Shown here in pieces: positions 1 to 10,900 of a stretch of DNA of 40,281 bases. Position numbers and translations under genes: made by a program. Position 1 is the first letter of the stretch; each line of letters starts with the position of its first letter. The notes under the pieces are model-generated. The model ran no database searches. It had not been told where the DNA came from and worked only from the letters and a program-made list of their open reading frames with translations. Origin of the DNA: a bacterium (GTDB lineage: Bacteria > Actinomycetota > Acidimicrobiia > Spongiisociales > Spongiisociaceae); assembly GCA_028821235.1 (NCBI GenBank), contig JAPPGV010000056.1:1-40281 (forward strand), in the 5' to 3' direction.

Positions 1-342
1 AGGAGCACGCCACCACCCATCCTGGCTTGGAGCGTGGTCGGCCATGCCCGGCCGGCCGCCGGGAAACGGCTGTTCGCTCCACGAAGTCTTTCTTCCCTCG
101 GCCGGCCGCTCCGATCGGTCTTACCTCAATCGGCCGGTACAGGTGCTTGGCGATTAGCAAGATATGTCGGGAGTGTGACAGATTCGATCCCCAGTGGAGA
201 GACCGCGAAAAAACAGGGCGTCCAGGGTACGGCGCCCGGGCCGGTGGCACTCCTCGGGCCGGAGGATCGAGTACCTGCTCCCGGCTCGTGGATCCTCGAC
301 AGCGGACGAACGCTCCCCGGTGGGAACGGTCGGTGACCGGCG
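1..342. other. Stretch with no recognisable gene
   Basis: This lies downstream of the priA stop codon and is GC-rich. The short open frames on both strands have Arg/Pro/Gly-rich products with no family resemblance, and none has a convincing ribosome binding site. In many actinobacteria priA is followed by def or fmt; neither begins here, so the gene order departs from that pattern or the genes lie outside the window. I see no tRNA or strong hairpin. Confidence 0.5.
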
Positions 343-2123
343 TCAGAAATCGCGGGGGTCCGCATCGACCCGCACTCTCAGACCCTTGCGTCTCAGTTGG
401 ACGACCGCCTTCCTGAGCCTCCGCTTGACCCCGCTCAGGACGTCGCCCTGGACCATCCAGCGCAGCCGATCGCCTGCCCGCCCCGGGCCGTACACGATGG
501 CGGCCTCGAGTGCATCGTCAAGGACCGACCCGTCGGCGGTTCCCGCAACCTCGACCACCATCACCTCCCCGATGGGCGGCAGGGACAGGCGCCTGCGGAT
601 CGCCAACTCGTCCCTGAGGAATGCGAACGGATCGGCCCGCCGAAGGGCCTCGTAGACGGGCTGGTGAGTATCGGCCGTCTGCAGCATCATCCGGGCCCGC
701 CCGTCGCGCCGGACGGTGGCGGCCACCCGGGACAGCACTGTGAGGGCATCCTCCGCCGCCCGGTAGTTGGTACCCCGCACCAGGCCGTCGGCATCCACCA
801 CCACCGCCAGGTCGGAGTTCGGCACCGCCACCAGGTCGGCTTCGGTTCCCACCATCACCTGCCTACCGGCTGACACGTCACCCACGCCGTCCCCGATCAG
901 CCGCCGGACCTCATCGATCACCCGTCCCACGGCGGCGCCAAGGGGCTCGAAGCGGGTCCCGCCGCATGACGAGCACCCTCCAAGCTCGGTCTCGCATCTT
1001 GAACAGGTGGCCCGATGATCGGGGCGAGCCCCGCAGCGCGGACAGCTTCGCAGCAGGCGGCACTTCACACACCGGGCAGCCGGTGCGTACCCGCGGCGGT
1101 GGGTGAAGACAAACACCCGGCCTCCCCGGCCCACCGCGCCGGCGATGGCGCGCCGGACCCGTTCCGCCAGCAGGCCGTGGCCGGGCGGATCCTCGGTCCG
1201 ATCCACCACCTGGACCGGTGCCCACAGGCGACCGGGCACGCGGACCACCTCGAGATCCTCCGCCAGGGCGCTGACGGTCGGAACCCGCCCGACCAGGACC
1301 AGATGGAAGCCCTCGGCGGATGCCCTGACCCGGGCCAGGCTCCCGGCCGCCACCGTCGGGGTCTGGCGTTCCTTCATGCCGGGGCGGCCCTCCTCTACCA
1401 GGACCACCATGGACAGGTCCCGGACCGGCCACCAGACCACCCGCATGGTTCCCACCACGGCCAAACCGCCGGTCGTAGCCGCCTTCGACCACACCGCGGT
1501 GACCGCGGCGTCGTTCTGATCACTCACCTCCAGCACCCGGGCACCCAGATCGTGCCGCAGCCCGGCGGCGAGACGTGCGGCTTCCACCACCGTCGGAGCG
1601 ACCACCAGGACCGACCTCCCCGCCTGCAAGGGAGCGGTGACCGCCCCCCGCACCAGGTCGGTCCAGCCGGCGCCCGCCACGACCTGGACCGACCGGGGAG
1701 GTCCTCCCCTCGCCGCAGCCTCCGCCACACCTGCTAGAGGACCGCCGGCCGGCGGGACACCCGGCAGACCGGCAGGAGGCGGCCGCTTGGGCAGGTTGGG
1801 CGGAGCGGTCTTGGCCAGCACCCGGGCGAGCGGCGCCACGTAGTGGTCCGCCGCCCAGAGAAGCGCCGGGAGCATGCCGGCTGTGAACGCGGGAATATCG
1901 GAGGAGAGCGCTCGGACTTCTCTCAGATCGTCCGCAGCTTCATCGCCCGCGGTCGATTCCAGGCCGACCACGTAGCCGCGTACCCGCCGGCCGGCCAGGG
2001 GCACCCGGACGATGGCACCCACCTCCACCTGGCCCTCCAAGGACGGCGGAACCCGATACGAGAAGCCTTCGTCGACCGCCAGGGTGGCGACATCAGGGAC
2101 TACCCGGGCGACAACAGCCTGGG

Positions 2124-2127
<4 letters not shown>
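343..2127 (-). CDS. priA: PriA-like primosomal protein N' lacking helicase motifs
   Basis: About 594 aa, the replication-restart protein family. The N-terminal 3'-DNA-binding domain is clear (residues about 5–100, including [20 protein letters not shown]). A zinc-binding segment with CVKC, CPRC, CSRC and CSSC pairs lies at about 350–388. The place of the Walker A motif is taken by VVAGAGWTD (about 146–155), with no GKT, and the DEAH box position reads VEEGRPG (about 241), so ATPase and helicase activity is not expected. This is known for actinobacterial PriA. No ATG, GTG or TTG lies in frame between the metK overlap and the conserved N-terminus. The best start is a CTG at 2127 within CTGA, overlapping the metK stop. 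It is the last gene of the long minus-strand cluster. The family is certain; the start is inferred. Confidence 0.88.
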
Positions 2128-3305
<1,178 letters not shown>

Positions 3306-3341
3306 CGCGACCAGTATATGGAGACCGGAGGACGCTCCGTC

Positions 3342-4604
3342 TCAGGCCCCATCTTCTCTCAGTGTGGTCACGTGTGACCAGATCGCACCGGCCACATCAC
3401 GCTTGGTCATCATCTCCAGGGGAGTGCGTTCTCCCGCCGCCGAGATGATGGTCACCTGGTTGGTGTCGGTACCGAACCCGCTCCCGGGGCTGGTCACGTC
3501 GTTGGCCACCACGAAGTCCACCCCGTACGTGGCGGCCTTGCCCACCGCCCGATCGATACCGCCGGTCTCCGCAGCGAAGCCGACCACGGTCGTTCCCGGT
3601 TCCACCCTTTCCACCAGCCCGGCCAGGACGTTGGGTGTGGGCTCCAGGACGATTTGGGGAGGACCGTCGGACCGGGCCAGCTTGGTACCGGCCACATCGG
3701 CGGGCCGGAAGTCGGCCACCGCGGCCGCCAGCACCGCCGCGTCTAGCGCCGAGGCCCGCGCCCAGACCTGGTGCGCCATGTCTTCCGCCGACTCGACCGG
3801 CACCACTTCGACCGAACACGGCATGTCCGGCGGTGCGGTGGTGGTGACCAGCACCACCGCGGCCCCGCGACGGGCTGCCTCCAGAGCCAGTTCGTGGCCC
3901 ATCTTCCCCGAGGACCGGTTACCCACGTAGCGCACCGGATCGATGGCTTCCCGGGTTCCTCCGGCGGTCACCAGCACCCTCAACCCGCTCAGGGAGTCAT
4001 CGAACACCCCCGCCACCGCCGCCAGTATCTCGTCGGGTTCCGCCATGCGACCCATCCCGGAGTCGCCCGCCGCCAGCTCGCCGACGACCGGACCCACCAG
4101 GCACCTGCCGTCCTCCTCGAGGAGCCGGATATTGCGGGCTGTGGCGGGTTGCTGCCACATCTCGGTGTGCATGGCGGGCGCCAGCACCACCGGCCCGTCG
4201 AAGGCCGCCACCGTGGCGGTCAGGGCGTCATCGGCCAGCCCGTTGGCGACCTTGGCCACCACATTGGCGGTGGCGGGCGCCACCACCAGGGCATCGGCCC
4301 AACGGGCCAACTCCGTGTGGGGGCTCGGTCCGGCTTGTTTCGATCCGAAGAGCGTGGTCACCACCGCGTGGCCGGTAATCGCCGCGAGGGTCTGCTCCCC
4401 CAGGAAGCGCAGGGCCCCCTCGGTCATGATGGTCCGGACCTGCGAGCCGGCCTCGTAGAGTCGCCGGGCCAGGTAGGCCGCCTTGTACGCGGCGATACCC
4501 CCGGAGATGGCTAGTACCAGATGCCGGCCGTGTAGAAGGGTGCTGAAAAGGACGGGGATGGGTTGGCCCGCGCTGTTTTGACCCGAGGTTCTATTGCCGG
4601 ACAT
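3342..4604 (-). CDS. coaBC: Bifunctional phosphopantothenoylcysteine decarboxylase / phosphopantothenate–cysteine ligase
   Basis: A 420-aa fusion catalysing two steps of coenzyme A synthesis: joining cysteine to 4'-phosphopantothenate (CoaB) and decarboxylating the product (CoaC). The CoaC flavoprotein half starts at LAISGGIAAYK (about 31–41) and contains the catalytic-His context PAMHTEMW. The CoaB half starts near LVTAGGTREAIDPVRYVGNRSSGKMG. Most homologues begin only a few residues before the ISGGIAAYK motif, whereas this one has about 20 extra residues encoded inside a dispersed repeat (4535–4635). No ATG, GTG or TTG lies between the ATG at 4604 and the conserved domain, so the repeat appears to supply the start codon; a CTG at 4520 is the only alternative. 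It sits between rpoZ and metK, a standard actinobacterial order. Confidence 0.95.
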   Translation of the reverse strand: MSGNRTSGQNSAGQPIPVLFSTLLHGRHLVLAISGGIAAYKAAYLARRLYEAGSQVRTIMTEGALRFLGEQTLAAITGHAVVTTLFGSKQAGPSPHTELARWADALVVAPATANVVAKVANGLADDALTATVAAFDGPVVLAPAMHTEMWQQPATARNIRLLEEDGRCLVGPVVGELAAGDSGMGRMAEPDEILAAVAGVFDDSLSGLRVLVTAGGTREAIDPVRYVGNRSSGKMGHELALEAARRGAAVVLVTTTAPPDMPCSVEVVPVESAEDMAHQVWARASALDAAVLAAAVADFRPADVAGTKLARSDGPPQIVLEPTPNVLAGLVERVEPGTTVVGFAAETGGIDRAVGKAATYGVDFVVANDVTSPGSGFGTDTNQVTIISAAGERTPLEMMTKRDVAGAIWSHVTTLREDGA

Positions 4605-4635
4605 CGAGCCAACAGGACACTTTTCAGTACCCTCC
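4535..4635 (-). repeat. Dispersed dyad-symmetric repeat, copy 1
   Basis: Roughly 101 bp, one of four related elements in the window (others at 6168, 27595 and 30350). Read on the minus strand it begins GGAGGGTACTGAA, continues with TGTCC and GTTGGC, and ends with a partly inverted copy (CCCCGTCC, TTTTCAGC). The two ends are imperfect inverted repeats of about 30 nt, so the element can fold into a long hairpin. It fills the rpoZ–coaBC gap and runs into the first 23 codons of coaBC. No transposase is associated. A MITE-like or REP-like element is the best description. Confidence 0.75.
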
Positions 4636-4645
4636 TAGCGGGGGT

Positions 4646-5092
4646 CTACTGCTCCTCGGAGTTCTCAACGGCGGTCCCCTCTACGGAGTCATCGGAAGCC
4701 CCGGCCTCGTCGGAGCCCTCCGCCCCGGCCGGCTCATCGGCAGCGGCTTCCGCCGCCTCCGGCGCGCCCAGGGCCTCGAGACCTGCCACCAGATCACCCT
4801 CGTCGAGCGGTTCGGTCTGGTAGGAGAGCAGGACGTCGAGAGTGTCGGGCTCTTGGCTCTCGGCGGTCTCTCCGGTTGCCACCTGCAACTTATCGGCCGC
4901 GATCTCCTCGAGAGCGATGGTGAGAGGCTTGTGGCTGAGCGAATGGACCTGGGGCGGAACGTAGCGCCCGATCCCTCCCCCTAGCTGGGTGTAGTAGCTG
5001 TTGATCTGGCGAGCACGGCGCGAGGCCAGCAACACGAGGTTGAAACGCCCGCCGGCCTTGCCGATTACTTCTTCAATGGGTGGCTCAATCAT
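4646..5092 (-). CDS. rpoZ: DNA-directed RNA polymerase omega subunit with acidic tail
   Basis: A 148-aa omega subunit that helps assemble and stabilise RNA polymerase by clamping beta-prime. The core (about 1–75) carries the family signature RFNLVLLASRRARQINSYY and the downstream segment KPLTIALEEIAADK. From about residue 80 the protein continues as an Ala/Glu/Asp-rich, probably disordered tail ending in AVENSEEQ. It is longer than the usual 90–110 aa; tails of this kind occur in some actinobacteria. It follows gmk by 81 nt and precedes coaBC with the repeat between them, matching the conserved actinobacterial order gmk–rpoZ–coaBC. Confidence 0.95.
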   Translation of the reverse strand: MIEPPIEEVIGKAGGRFNLVLLASRRARQINSYYTQLGGGIGRYVPPQVHSLSHKPLTIALEEIAADKLQVATGETAESQEPDTLDVLLSYQTEPLDEGDLVAGLEALGAPEAAEAAADEPAGAEGSDEAGASDDSVEGTAVENSEEQ

Positions 5093-5173
5093 GGCGCAGG
5101 ATCGTCTTTCGGACCGGGAACGGGTTGGGCGCCGGGATGACGGTCTGTCGACCGCCGTCCGGACACCTCTGGC

Positions 5174-5761
5174 CTAGCTGGATGGTGAGGACCCCAGTAT
5201 ACCGACTATCGCCGTCACCGTAGTGTCGAGATCTGCGTTAACCACGACGTGGGCGAAACGGTGCCAACCCCGCTCGATCTGGTCCTCGGCCAACTTGAGG
5301 CGCGTGGCGATCTGTGCCTCCGTCATCCCCCGGCGACCCCGCATCCTGGACTCCAGTTCGTCGAGACTCGGAGGCATGAGGAATATGGACAGAGCATCCG
5401 GATAGGAGCCCATCACCTGGAAGGCGCCGTTCAACTCGACATCGAGCAAGACGTCCTGCCCCGTGTCGAGGTAGGCGAAGACCTCATCATGAAGGGTTCC
5501 GTAGCGATTGCCGGCGAACTCCGCCCACTCCAGCAACCGGCCTGCTTCGATCAGTCCCGAGAAAGCCTCGTCATCGATGAAGTAGTACTCGACTCCATCG
5601 GTTTCGTCAGGCCGCCTGGCGCGGGTTGTTGCCGATACGGCGAAGTGAAAGCTGTAATGAGGGGCCAGAGCCCGGATGACGGTGTTCTTCCCGACACCTG
5701 ACGGCCCCGAGATGATTACCAGCCGACCGGGCCGGTGGGGGGCTGCCGGTTCGTGGCTCAG
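5174..5761 (-). CDS. gmk: Guanylate kinase
   Basis: About 195 aa; phosphorylates GMP to GDP with ATP. The P-loop reads GPSGVGKNTV (about 19–28), followed by the GMP-binding motif SATTRARRPDETDGVEYYF, the lid segment LDELESRMRGRRGMTEAQIATRL and a normal C-terminus. The first TTG (5536) would remove the P-loop, so the gene must start upstream. The frame is open to the mihF stop, and the only plausible start is a CTG at 5761 that overlaps the mihF TGA as CTGA. Asn follows the P-loop Lys where Walker A usually has Ser/Thr; other guanylate kinases have Gly here, so it should still work. The family is certain; the CTG start is inferred. Confidence 0.93.
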   Translation of the reverse strand: MSHEPAAPHRPGRLVIISGPSGVGKNTVIRALAPHYSFHFAVSATTRARRPDETDGVEYYFIDDEAFSGLIEAGRLLEWAEFAGNRYGTLHDEVFAYLDTGQDVLLDVELNGAFQVMGSYPDALSIFLMPPSLDELESRMRGRRGMTEAQIATRLKLAEDQIERGWHRFAHVVVNADLDTTVTAIVGILGSSPSS

Positions 5762-6069
5762 CTGAACTTGGCTAGGAGGGCGCTGCGCTGCCGCGCTCCG
5801 AGACCCCGGACCCGCCGGTTCTCGGCAATACCGAGCTCCTCCATGATCTGACCGGCCTTCACCTTCCCGGTTCTGGGCATGGAGGTAAGGACGGCACTCA
5901 CTTTGATGCCACTCACCATGGGGTCGTCGGTAGCCTGCTCGAGCAGTTCACCGAGCGACAACGACCCGTTCTTGAGCAAGCTCTTGATCTCGGCCCGCTT
6001 GCGGCGCGCCATCGCTGCCTTCTCCAATGCCCGTGCCCGTTGCTCGGCGTTCAACTGCGGAGGTGCCAT
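5758..6069 (-). CDS. mihF: Actinobacterial integration host factor mIHF
   Basis: A 103-aa, basic, nucleoid-associated DNA-binding protein of the mIHF family, which is restricted to actinobacteria and unrelated in sequence to the HU/IHF alpha-beta family. Family features are the Arg/Lys-rich helical N-terminus (EKAAMARRKRAEIKSLLK, about 16–33), the LLEQATDD segment and a C-terminal helix-two-turn-helix region with the motif VKAGQIMEELGIAENRRVRGLG (positions about 70–91). It binds DNA with low sequence specificity and in mycobacteria is essential and needed for phage L5 integration. It lies between pyrF and gmk as in Mycobacterium and Streptomyces. The ATG start at 6069 gives the usual length. 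Confidence 0.95.
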   Translation of the reverse strand: MAPPQLNAEQRARALEKAAMARRKRAEIKSLLKNGSLSLGELLEQATDDPMVSGIKVSAVLTSMPRTGKVKAGQIMEELGIAENRRVRGLGARQRSALLAKFS

Positions 6070-6167
6070 AAGGTTCCTTTGCCGTTCCTTCTCTAGCTCT
6101 ACTGTTCCGACCCGAATCGATGCGCCGGTCCATCCTCGTGCGGACCTTAGGCGCCGGACAGACTCTA

Positions 6168-6265
6168 GGAGCGTACCCAGAAATGTCCAACTGGCCCGAA
6201 ACCCGGTGACAACCCCCCAGGGTCAAGGCGTCGCGGGCCAACTGTCCCCGTCTTCATCATCCTCC
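6168..6265 (+). repeat. Dispersed dyad-symmetric repeat, copy 2 (most diverged)
   Basis: About 98 bp between pyrF and mihF. On the plus strand it begins GGAGCGTACCCAGAAATGTC and continues ACTGGCCCG. Its far arm reads CGGGCCAACTGTCCCCGTC and ends CATCATCCTCC. The inner arms (TGGCCCG and CGGGCCA) are perfectly complementary, so this copy has the clearest stem. Both ends align with copies 3 and 4 but with more substitutions. It occupies the only sizeable gap in the pyrF–mihF–gmk run and could act as an RNA processing or termination hairpin there; that role is speculative. Confidence 0.6.
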
Positions 6266-6286
6266 CAGCCGGTGACCACTTCGCCT

Positions 6287-7048
6287 TCACAACCCGGGTG
6301 AGGTTCCAGGCAAGTCGAGGCCGGAGAGAATGTCGAGAGCGGCCCGGCCCGGTTCCGGAGCTCCGGTGATGGCCCGGCCTATCACCAGGTAGTGCGCGCC
6401 TCGCTCCATCCCTTCAGCGGGTGTAGCTGCCCGGGCCTGGTCATGGGAGTCGACACCGACCGGTCGGATGCCGGGCGTGACCCTCAGCAGTTGGGGAGCC
6501 ACATCCGATATCACGCCCAACTCCCGGACCGAAGTGATGACGCCCTCGCAGCCGGCCTCACGGGCGAGCCGGGCTCGCACCGCGGCCAGTTTCCCCGGTG
6601 TTGCAGCCACCCCGGTCGCCGCCAGAGCATCCTGGTCGAGGCTGGTGAGGACGGTGATGGCGAGTATTCCAGCGGCGCGGGCACCCGCCCCCTCGCGCAG
6701 ACCCTCGACCGCCGCTTCCAGCATGGCCCTGCCCCCGGCGGCGTGAGCGGTTACCCATCGCGCTCCCGCCTCTCCCAGATGGCGGGCGGCCGCCTTGACA
6801 GTGTTGGGAATGTCATGCAGCTTGGCGTCAGCGAACACCGGCTTTCCCAGCCGTCCGATCACTCCCACGATGGCGGGACCCGGACCGGTCAGGAGCTCGA
6901 GCCCGACCTTGAACCCACCGACATGGGGCGAAAGCTCCCGGGCGAGGCGGACGGCGTCCTCCCCGGTCGGAACGTCGAGAGCGACGAGGATGGGGTTGCA
7001 CGGTCGGCTCTCGGTAGGGTTCGATCCATCACCCATGCTGCCGGTCAT
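6287..7048 (-). CDS. pyrF: Orotidine 5'-phosphate decarboxylase
   Basis: A 253-aa cytosolic enzyme converting OMP to UMP, the last step of de novo UMP synthesis. The catalytic signature FADAKLHDIPNTVKAA is present (about residues 70–85), together with LVALDVPTG near the N-terminus and the phosphate-binding segment RVTPGIRPVG. The frame extends upstream into pyrD, but the ATG at 7048 makes an ATGA overlap with the pyrD stop and gives normal family length with a short 15–20 aa lead-in, so it is preferred. It is the last pyrimidine gene of the operon. Confidence 0.95.
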   Translation of the reverse strand: MTGSMGDGSNPTESRPCNPILVALDVPTGEDAVRLARELSPHVGGFKVGLELLTGPGPAIVGVIGRLGKPVFADAKLHDIPNTVKAAARHLGEAGARWVTAHAAGGRAMLEAAVEGLREGAGARAAGILAITVLTSLDQDALAATGVAATPGKLAAVRARLAREAGCEGVITSVRELGVISDVAPQLLRVTPGIRPVGVDSHDQARAATPAEGMERGAHYLVIGRAITGAPEPGRAALDILSGLDLPGTSPGL

Positions 7049-7974
7049 GGTAGGGATTCCTCCCGGAGGGCAACGCCGACCAGGTCGGACACCCGTTCCA
7101 CGCCATGGGTCCGGCACCATCTCGCCAGCTCGCGGTCGATGCGCCGCGCCGCCCGGGGCTCCGCGAAGTGGACCGTCCCTATCGCCACCGCGCCGGCTCC
7201 CGCCATGAGGTACTCCACCACATCCTCACCTGTGACCACGCCGCCGCAGCCCAGGATCGGAACCTCGGGAAGCCGGGTTGCCACCTCCATGACGGCCCGC
7301 AACGCGATCGGTTTGAGCGGGGGGCCGGAGTAGCCGCCGCTCCCCGTGGCCACCCGGGGGGTCCCCGACTCGATGTCGATGGCGGCGCCCCACACGGTGT
7401 TGCCGATCACAACCCAGTCGGCGCCCGCATTCCAGACGGATGCGGCTATCGCCACGATGTCCGAGGCGTTCGGCGACAGCTTGGCCGAGACAGGGCCCGA
7501 GGCGGCGTTCCGAACCGCCTCGATCACCCGGGCCGACGCGTCCGGATCGAGGGCGATCAGCCCGTGCCCGTCGAGGTTGGGACAGGACAGGTTGACCTCC
7601 ACCGCCTCCACGCCGCCCTCCTCGAGGCCCCTGGCCACCGTGGCGAAACCGGCCGGATGATGACCGACCGCCGAGCCCCAGACAGGGACGCCGGCGCTGT
7701 CCAGCAGGGGACCGAACTCCGCCAGCCAGGCTTCGATGCCGGGGTTCTGGATGCCGATCGCGTTGAGCATGCCCACTCCGGCGGGCGCTAGGCGGGGAGG
7801 CGGGTTACCGGTCCAGGGCTCGGGCGCCACGGACTTCGCCACCAGCGCCCCGTAGTGGTCGGGAGACGCCACCGATACGAAATCGACCGCCGAGCCCACG
7901 GTTCCAGAGGCCCCCACGAGGGGAGAGCGGAGCGTGACCGGCCCCAGGGCGACCGAGCGGTTCAGCGGTGCCAA
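7045..7974 (-). CDS. pyrD: Dihydroorotate dehydrogenase, class 1B-like catalytic subunit
   Basis: About 309 aa; FMN enzyme oxidising dihydroorotate to orotate. The substrate loop [12 protein letters not shown] and the catalytic-Cys motif VNLSCPN place it in class 1 (class 2 uses Ser), and the GNPPPR…GMLNAIG pattern is that of class 1B. The FMN phosphate region [13 protein letters not shown] ([19 protein letters not shown]) and GAGAVAIGT follow. Class 1B enzymes normally need PyrK, an Fe-S/FAD subunit that passes electrons to NAD; no pyrK is in this operon. Starts: TTG at 7974 (overlapping carB by 13 nt), or CTG at 7965 making CTGA with the carB stop. It sits between carB and pyrF. Confidence 0.92.
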   Translation of the reverse strand: MAPLNRSVALGPVTLRSPLVGASGTVGSAVDFVSVASPDHYGALVAKSVAPEPWTGNPPPRLAPAGVGMLNAIGIQNPGIEAWLAEFGPLLDSAGVPVWGSAVGHHPAGFATVARGLEEGGVEAVEVNLSCPNLDGHGLIALDPDASARVIEAVRNAASGPVSAKLSPNASDIVAIAASVWNAGADWVVIGNTVWGAAIDIESGTPRVATGSGGYSGPPLKPIALRAVMEVATRLPEVPILGCGGVVTGEDVVEYLMAGAGAVAIGTVHFAEPRAARRIDRELARWCRTHGVERVSDLVGVALREESLP

Positions 7975-10900
7975 TCCTGCAGGCTCCGTACCTCGTACAC
8001 GGCCTCCGAAGAACCGCGCAGGCTCCGGATCACCGCCTCGCCACCGGCCACGGTGGTGACGATGGGGACACCGCGCGAGGACGCGGCCCGGCGCATCAAC
8101 CGACCATCTCCCCTTGCCCGCCGTCCCTGGGGTGTGTTGATGATCATGTCGACCCGGCCCGACTCGATCTGCCAGACCGTGTCTTCGGGACCCTCGCCGA
8201 CCTTGGGCACGGCTTCGGCCGGTATCCCGCGGGCCTTCAGGAACCCGGCCGTTCCGGGCGAGGCCACCAGGTTCAATCCCAGGCTGTGAAGGGCCTCCCC
8301 GATCCGGGCGCCGGCCGGCTTGTCGGGATCCGCGAACGAGAGGAACACCGTTCCCGCCTCCGGGATGCCGCTTCCCGCCGCCATCATGGCCTTCGAGTAG
8401 GCCACTCCCGGCCCCGGACCGATCCCCATCACCTCGCCGGTCGCCCGCATCTCCGGTCCGAGCAGGGTGTCCTCCTCGGGGAACCTGTCCCAAGGCAACA
8501 CCGCCTCCTTGCATGCCACGAACCGCGGTTCGTCCGTCGGGGAGTACACCCCTTCCGCCACCAGATCCTCCAGTGTGGCACCCATCATCACCCGCGAGGC
8601 GATCTTGGCGAGCGGGATGCCCTTGGCCTTGGAGATGAACGGCACCGTCCGGGATCCACGCGGGTTGGCCTCCAGCAGGAAGACCTCGTCCCCCCTGACC
8701 GCGAACTGGAGGTTGATCAGCCCCCTGACCTCGAGCGCCCTCGCCAGAGCCCCCGTCGCCCCGACGATCGTACGGCGAGCAGCCGCGCCGAGGGTGGGGG
8801 GCGGGGTGATGCAGGCCGAGTCGCCGGAGTGAACGCCGGCCTGCTCGACATGTTCCATGATGCCTCCGACCAGCAACTCCGCTCCGTCGTATACGGCGTC
8901 CACATCGACTTCTGTGGCCGCCTCGAGGAAGCGATCGATCAGGACGGGAGCCGAGGCCAGGTCGAACCCCGCCTGCTGATCCTTGCCGTACAGGTCGGCC
9001 AGGTAAGCGTCGAGCTCGTCTCCCGAGTAGACCACCCGCATGGCCCGGCCCCCGAGCACGTAGGAGGGCCGCGCCAGCACCGGAAAGCCGATGGAGCCGG
9101 CCACCCGGGCCGCCTCGGCGGGGCTCGTGGCGGTGCCGTGAGGAGGCTGGACGATCCCCAGCTGCCGGCACAGGGCTGAGAAGCGCTCCCGATCCTCCGC
9201 CTCGTCGATGCGGTCCGGAGGAGTGCCGGCGATAGGCGCTCCGTTCGCCTCCAGACGTCCGGCCAGGTTGAGCGGGGTCTGGCCACCCAGCTGGACGACT
9301 ACCGCCACGGGATCCTCGGCATTGCAGATCTCCAGCACGTCCTCCACCGTCAGGGGCTCGAAGTAGAGGCGGTCGGAGGTGTCGTAGTCGGTGGAGACCG
9401 TCTCGGGGTTGCAGTTGACCATCACGGTCTCGTAGCCGGCCTCCTTGAGGGCGAAGGCGGCATGAACGCAGCAGTAGTCGAACTCGATACCCTGGCCGAT
9501 CCGGTTGGGACCGGACCCGAGGATCACCACCCGAGGCCGGCGGGTTGCCTCCACCTCGCTCTCGTCCTCGTAGGTGGAGTAGAAGTAGGGGGTCCGCGCC
9601 TCGAACTCGGCAGCGCAGGTATCGACCCGCTTGTAGGTCGGCCGGATACCGGCGGCTCGCCGGAACTCCCGGATACCGGCTTCGGGCTCTCCCCAGATGT
9701 ACGCCAACTGCGCGTCCGAGAATCCCATCCGCTTGGCGTCCCGCACCAGATCGGTCCGGGGGGCACCGGCCGCCTCCAGCTCGGCCCGGAGTTCGTAGAC
9801 CTCCGCCATCTGGTCCAGGAACCACGGATCGACGCCGGTGGATCGGGCCAGGTGCTCCACACTCCGACCCCGGCGGATCGCCTCCCCCAGCTGGAAGATC
9901 CGGCCGGAGCTAGGAGTCGCCACCGCCTCATCGAGGGCCCCTTCGGAAACGGCCCGCAAGTCCCTCTCCCCCGGATCGGCGTTGAGCCCGTGCCGGCCGG
10001 TCTCAAGGCTCCGCAGCGCCTTCTGCAGGGCCTCGGGGAAGGTACGCCCGATGGCCATGGCCTCGCCGACCGACCGCATCGAGGTGCCCAGCCGGTCGGG
10101 CGCCATCGGGAACTTGGCGAAGTCGAAGCGGGGGATCTTGACCACCGTGTAGTCCAGCACCGGCTCGAAGCTGGCCGGCGTGGCGCCGGTGATGTCGTTG
10201 GCGATCTCATCGAGGGTGTACCCCACCGCCAGGAGGGCGGCGATCTTGGCGATCGGGAACCCGGTGGCCTTGGAAGCGAGGGCGGATGAACGCGAGACGC
10301 GGGGGTTCATCTCGATGATCAACCGGCGGCCGGTGACCGGATCCACCGCGAACTGGACGTTGGAGCCCCCGGTCTGCACACCGATGGCCCGGAGGCAGGT
10401 TATGGCCTCGTTCCGCATCTCCTGGTACTCCCGGTCCGACAGGGTCTGGATCGGTGCCACGGTGATGGAATCGCCGGTGTGGACGCCCATCGGGTCCAGG
10501 TTCTCGATCGAGCAGACGATGACCGCGTTGCCGCTCCGGTCGGCCATCACCTCCAGTTCGTACTCCTTCCAGCCCACCACCGACTCCTCCACCAGGATCT
10601 CGCTCACCGGGGAGGCGCTGAGCCCGTGCCGGGCGATCTCCCCGAAAGCCTCCTCGTCCCCGGCAATACCGGTGCCGCCCCCGCCCAGGATGAAGGAGGG
10701 CCGCACCATCACCGGGTAGCCGATCTCGGCGGTGGCCGCCACCGCCTCCTCCATCGATCGGGCGTAGCGGGAACGGGGCGACTCGATGCCTACCGCCGCC
10801 ATCGTCTCCTTGAACAATCCCCGGTCCTCGGCCCGTTCGATGGCGTCGAAGCTCGCGCCGATGAGTTCCACCCCGAGGCGGTCGGTCACACCCGACCGGG

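Noticed and set aside
126..365. Small minus-strand frame downstream of priA
   Set aside because: Proline/arginine-rich, no ribosome binding site, no recognisable family.
3306..3341. SAM riboswitch for metK
   Set aside because: Only 36 nt separate coaBC and metK, too short for any known SAM riboswitch.
7975..9825. Upstream extension of the pyrD frame to a 926-aa protein
   Set aside because: The added part overlaps carB entirely in another frame and has Arg/Gly-rich shadow composition; the conserved PyrD sequence begins only near 7970.
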